A program made the translations under genes and the position numbers. The notes below the pieces were generated by a model. It had not been told where the DNA came from and did not search any database. It saw only the letters and a program-made list of their open reading frames with translations. Below, one piece after another: positions 62,320-64,000 of a DNA stretch of 64,000 nt. The DNA is taken from the NCBI GenBank assembly GCA_027485695.1, contig JAIXQO010000004.1, positions 382,408 through 446,407 of the forward strand, read 5' to 3'. Source of the stretch: Pseudomonadota bacterium. GTDB lineage: Bacteria; Bdellovibrionota; UBA1018. Each line of letters starts with the position of its first letter. Position 1 is the first letter of the stretch.

Positions 62320-62829
62320 ATGAAAAAACACGGAGCTTTAGTCGCCGCAACTCTCGCAATCTTCCTCACCTTCGCTGGATGTAAATCCGCCAAGAAGGCA
62401 GACGACAGCGAAGGCGCCGGCGGAATTTCCAGCGAGAACATGGGCACGGGCGCCGACGATAACCTGATGGGTGATTCGGATTCCGGACGTGCCATGGGCC
62501 TCCAGACGGTTTACTTCAAGTACGACTCCTCGGAAATTGATCCAGATGGCAAAACGGCGCTCGACGCGAACGTTGCAATTCTCAAGGCTAACCCAGCCGT
62601 CAAGGTTCAAGTCGAAGGTCATTGCGACCAACGCGGCGGAATCCAGTACAACGTCGCTCTGGGCGAAAAACGCGCAAACTCGGTCAAAGCCTACCTGAAA
62701 AAAGCGGGTGTATCGGCGGACCGAATTTCGATCATTAGCTACGGCAAAGAAAAACTCGTCGACTCTTCGATGACCGAAGAAGCTTACGGCAAGAACCGCC
62801 GCGGCAATTTCGTCATCACGGCGAAGTAA
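62320..62829 (+). CDS. pal: Peptidoglycan-associated lipoprotein Pal
   Basis: A 169-residue OmpA-C lipoprotein. Signal and lipobox are LAIFLTFAGC (Cys 21). After a Gly/Ser/Asp linker the domain has QTVYFKYDSSEIDPDG, VEGHCDQRGGIQYNVALGEKRA and RISIISYGKEK, the peptidoglycan-binding loops. It tethers the outer membrane to the wall as part of Tol-Pal. The two following genes are also lipoproteins, the last CpoB-like, which supports a Tol-Pal operon whose tolQRAB genes would lie outside. Confidence 0.93.
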   Translation: MKKHGALVAATLAIFLTFAGCKSAKKADDSEGAGGISSENMGTGADDNLMGDSDSGRAMGLQTVYFKYDSSEIDPDGKTALDANVAILKANPAVKVQVEGHCDQRGGIQYNVALGEKRANSVKAYLKKAGVSADRISIISYGKEKLVDSSMTEEAYGKNRRGNFVITAK

Positions 62830-62844
62830 TCAAGGATCATCGAT

Positions 62845-63363
62845 TTGATAGGAACTTTGCATTCCTTAAAATCAGAAATCTCTCGGAAGGGGCTGCCTCG
62901 GCGGCTCCTTCTTTTTTTCGTTGGTCTCACGTTAGCGGGATGCGCCGCATTGGGAACCCGTCGACCCGTTCAAGAAATGGCGGATACAGTCGCAGCGCTC
63001 AAAGCAGCGCGCGAAGTGGGTGCAGATTCCGTCGCCCCCGAGCTCTACCGTCAAGCGGTGGAGGCCTACACCAAGGCTCGAAACGAATACCGGTTTAAAA
63101 ACTTCTCGAGCGCCAAACTCGCTGCACTTCGCGCCAAACGCCTTGCCGAAGAAGCTGAATACCAAGCCGTGCTTCAGGGAGCGAACCGCAGTTCTCTCAT
63201 TCCTGTAGAGGAACCTCCTCCGCCACCGGAAGTGCCTTACGAAAGCTCGCCTCAAAACACCGAAGAACAACCAGCCCCAGAGTTCCAACTCGACGGCCAG
63301 ACATCGGGAGCAGGCGCTTCGCCAGCGCCGAGTGAGCAGCCCGCCCCACCACCTGGCGGTTGA
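62845..63363 (+). CDS. DUF4398-like lipoprotein with Pro-rich tail
   Basis: A 172-residue lipoprotein with a long basic start and signal (LLLFFVGLTLAGC, Cys about 33). Start is TTG 62845 with AAGGA upstream. The helical region AAREVGADSVAPELYRQAVEAY and LAALRAKRLAEEAEYQAV resembles DUF4398 proteins, which lie near OmpA-type and Tol-Pal genes. A Pro/Glu/Gln-rich tail follows. It lies between pal and the CpoB-like gene. Confidence 0.65.
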   Translation: MIGTLHSLKSEISRKGLPRRLLLFFVGLTLAGCAALGTRRPVQEMADTVAALKAAREVGADSVAPELYRQAVEAYTKARNEYRFKNFSSAKLAALRAKRLAEEAEYQAVLQGANRSSLIPVEEPPPPPEVPYESSPQNTEEQPAPEFQLDGQTSGAGASPAPSEQPAPPPGG

Positions 63364-63453
63364 TCTCAGTGCCCTTCGACTCGTCTTGAGACTTGATCTC
63401 CTGAGCTCAAAACCTTGTCCCTTTTGCGATGAAATGAGAAACTAGGAATATCT

Positions 63454-64000
63454 ATGAAAAACCGGTCGATGAAACGAATTTCTACTCTTGCAGCCGCGCT
63501 GGCCATCACGCTCACGATCTCAGGTTGTCTCAAATCTCGCGCTCAACTTCACCGCGACACCGATGAGACCGAAGAAGCGCCACCGATGAAAGCAACCGTT
63601 ACCGAAGTGAAACCCAGCGGCGAGCAGGCGGCCCTGGTCGACGAAATGCGCACGGAAATCAACCGACTTCGTTCTCGCGTGGAGGAACTCGATCGCGCCA
63701 ACCACGATCTGAATACCGAGCAAGCGAAGCGACAAAAAGAACGTCAATCGGATACGACCGCGCTTGAAGCGAGAATCCAAGAACTCGAAACTGCCCAAGC
63801 GCAAATGATCGAGGCCCTCAAGAAAAAAGAAAAAGAGCGCACGACCGAAGACAACGTTGATCTTGTCGCCAAGGCCCTGAAATCATTTAAGACCAAGGAG
63901 TACCACGACACGGTGGAGACCTTGGATCAGTACCTGAAAAACCCAAAAGGTTCCCGCGCCGAAGAAGCTTATTTCCTACGCGGTGAGAGCCAATTCGCAC
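63454..64000 (+). CDS. CpoB/YbgF-like periplasmic protein, truncated by window end
   Basis: About 182 residues are visible and the gene continues past the edge. AGGA is just before ATG 63454. Signal and lipobox are TLTISGC (Cys 25). A coiled coil follows (about 60-135: EINRLRSRVEELDRANHDL, ALEARIQELETAQAQM), then the first TPR (ALKSFKTKEYHDTVETLDQY, about 140-180). Coiled coil then TPR next to pal is the CpoB layout, coordinating peptidoglycan synthesis with outer-membrane constriction. Lipidation is unlike E. coli CpoB. Confidence 0.8.
   Translation, partial: MKNRSMKRISTLAAALAITLTISGCLKSRAQLHRDTDETEEAPPMKATVTEVKPSGEQAALVDEMRTEINRLRSRVEELDRANHDLNTEQAKRQKERQSDTTALEARIQELETAQAQMIEALKKKEKERTTEDNVDLVAKALKSFKTKEYHDTVETLDQYLKNPKGSRAEEAYFLRGESQFA

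Noticed and set aside
1..64000. CRISPR arrays, insertion sequences, prophage genes, rRNA and tRNA genes
   Set aside because: No regularly spaced repeats, transposase, integrase, capsid or RNA-gene signature was seen on reading; a tRNAscan or Infernal run would be needed to exclude a missed tRNA.

Overview
The window is a chromosomal segment of a Gram-negative bacterium. It has a Pal lipoprotein and a CpoB-like gene, outer-envelope polysaccharide genes, many Sec signal peptides and many lipoboxes. A TIGR02147-type regulator is paired with a secreted protein, and there are many unassigned secreted proteins, a secreted nuclease, a NodB deacetylase, MltA, an L,D-transpeptidase and HExxH-type proteases. 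Together these suggest Bdellovibrionota or a relative among the former Deltaproteobacteria. That placement is inference; no rRNA or tRNA gene was seen. Coding density is high, and genes often overlap as ATGA, GTGA or TAATG. No insertion sequence, phage or CRISPR array was recognised.

Layout. 1-970 (minus): start of a mannose-1-phosphate guanylyltransferase gene and a SPOR-domain protein. 1129-2807 (plus): five tiny overlapping genes, three with class III (Flp/Tad-type) prepilin signals. 2832-6597 (plus): PfkB kinase, GNAT acetyltransferase, and a TIGR02147 regulator coupled to a secreted protein. 6650-12026 (minus): polysaccharide cluster (two GT4 glycosyltransferases, a UDP-glucuronate-decarboxylase-like enzyme, an O-antigen-ligase-like protein) plus a TIGR02757 gene. 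12042-19143 (plus): secreted protein, carB, Zn-ribbon protein, greA, recG. 19116-21758: GT87-like transferase, XRE regulator, alpha/beta hydrolase. 21792-27156 (minus): two paralogous secreted proteins, a P1/DmpA peptidase and a lipoprotein with an amidoligase-like motif set. 27357-32495 (plus): a lipoprotein and a 1356-residue envelope protein. 32509-34910 (minus): secreted nuclease, ferritin-like protein, pgpA, thioesterase. 35012-40933 (plus): a RelA/SpoT-synthetase-like protein, an FAD/NAD-fold protein, a protein with several predicted Fe-S modules, a CinA/PncC deamidase and recA. 41026-48830: DUF885 lipoprotein, mltA, L,D-transpeptidase, zincin-like protein, unknown secreted protein, NodB deacetylase. 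48976-50667 (minus): two paralogous small membrane proteins with tyrosine-rich tails, flanking a 655-base gap that holds a candidate small RNA. 50790-55300 (minus): OppA-like lipoprotein and alaS. 55497-61688: lipid-type cluster (two fatty-acid-hydroxylase-superfamily proteins, AlkB-like hydroxylase, WS/DGAT-like acyltransferase, secreted hydrolase) and small secreted proteins. 61715-64000: ssb, then pal, a DUF4398-like lipoprotein and a CpoB-like gene cut by the window edge.

The most interesting parts are four. (1) The tightly coupled operon at 35012-39747, where a divergent (p)ppGpp-synthetase-like protein precedes a two-gene redox module and a PncC-type deamidase. (2) A candidate sRNA at about 49816-49998 whose C-rich ACCCCTC loops resemble anti-Shine-Dalgarno sequence. 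(3) The AlkB / sterol-desaturase / acyltransferase lipid cluster at 55763-60682. (4) The miniature pilin cluster at 1129-2807. Regulatory-scale signals include a degenerate heptanucleotide repeat before greA, three TACCAA half-sites before the TIGR02147 regulator, and a 55-base palindrome at 50037-50091.
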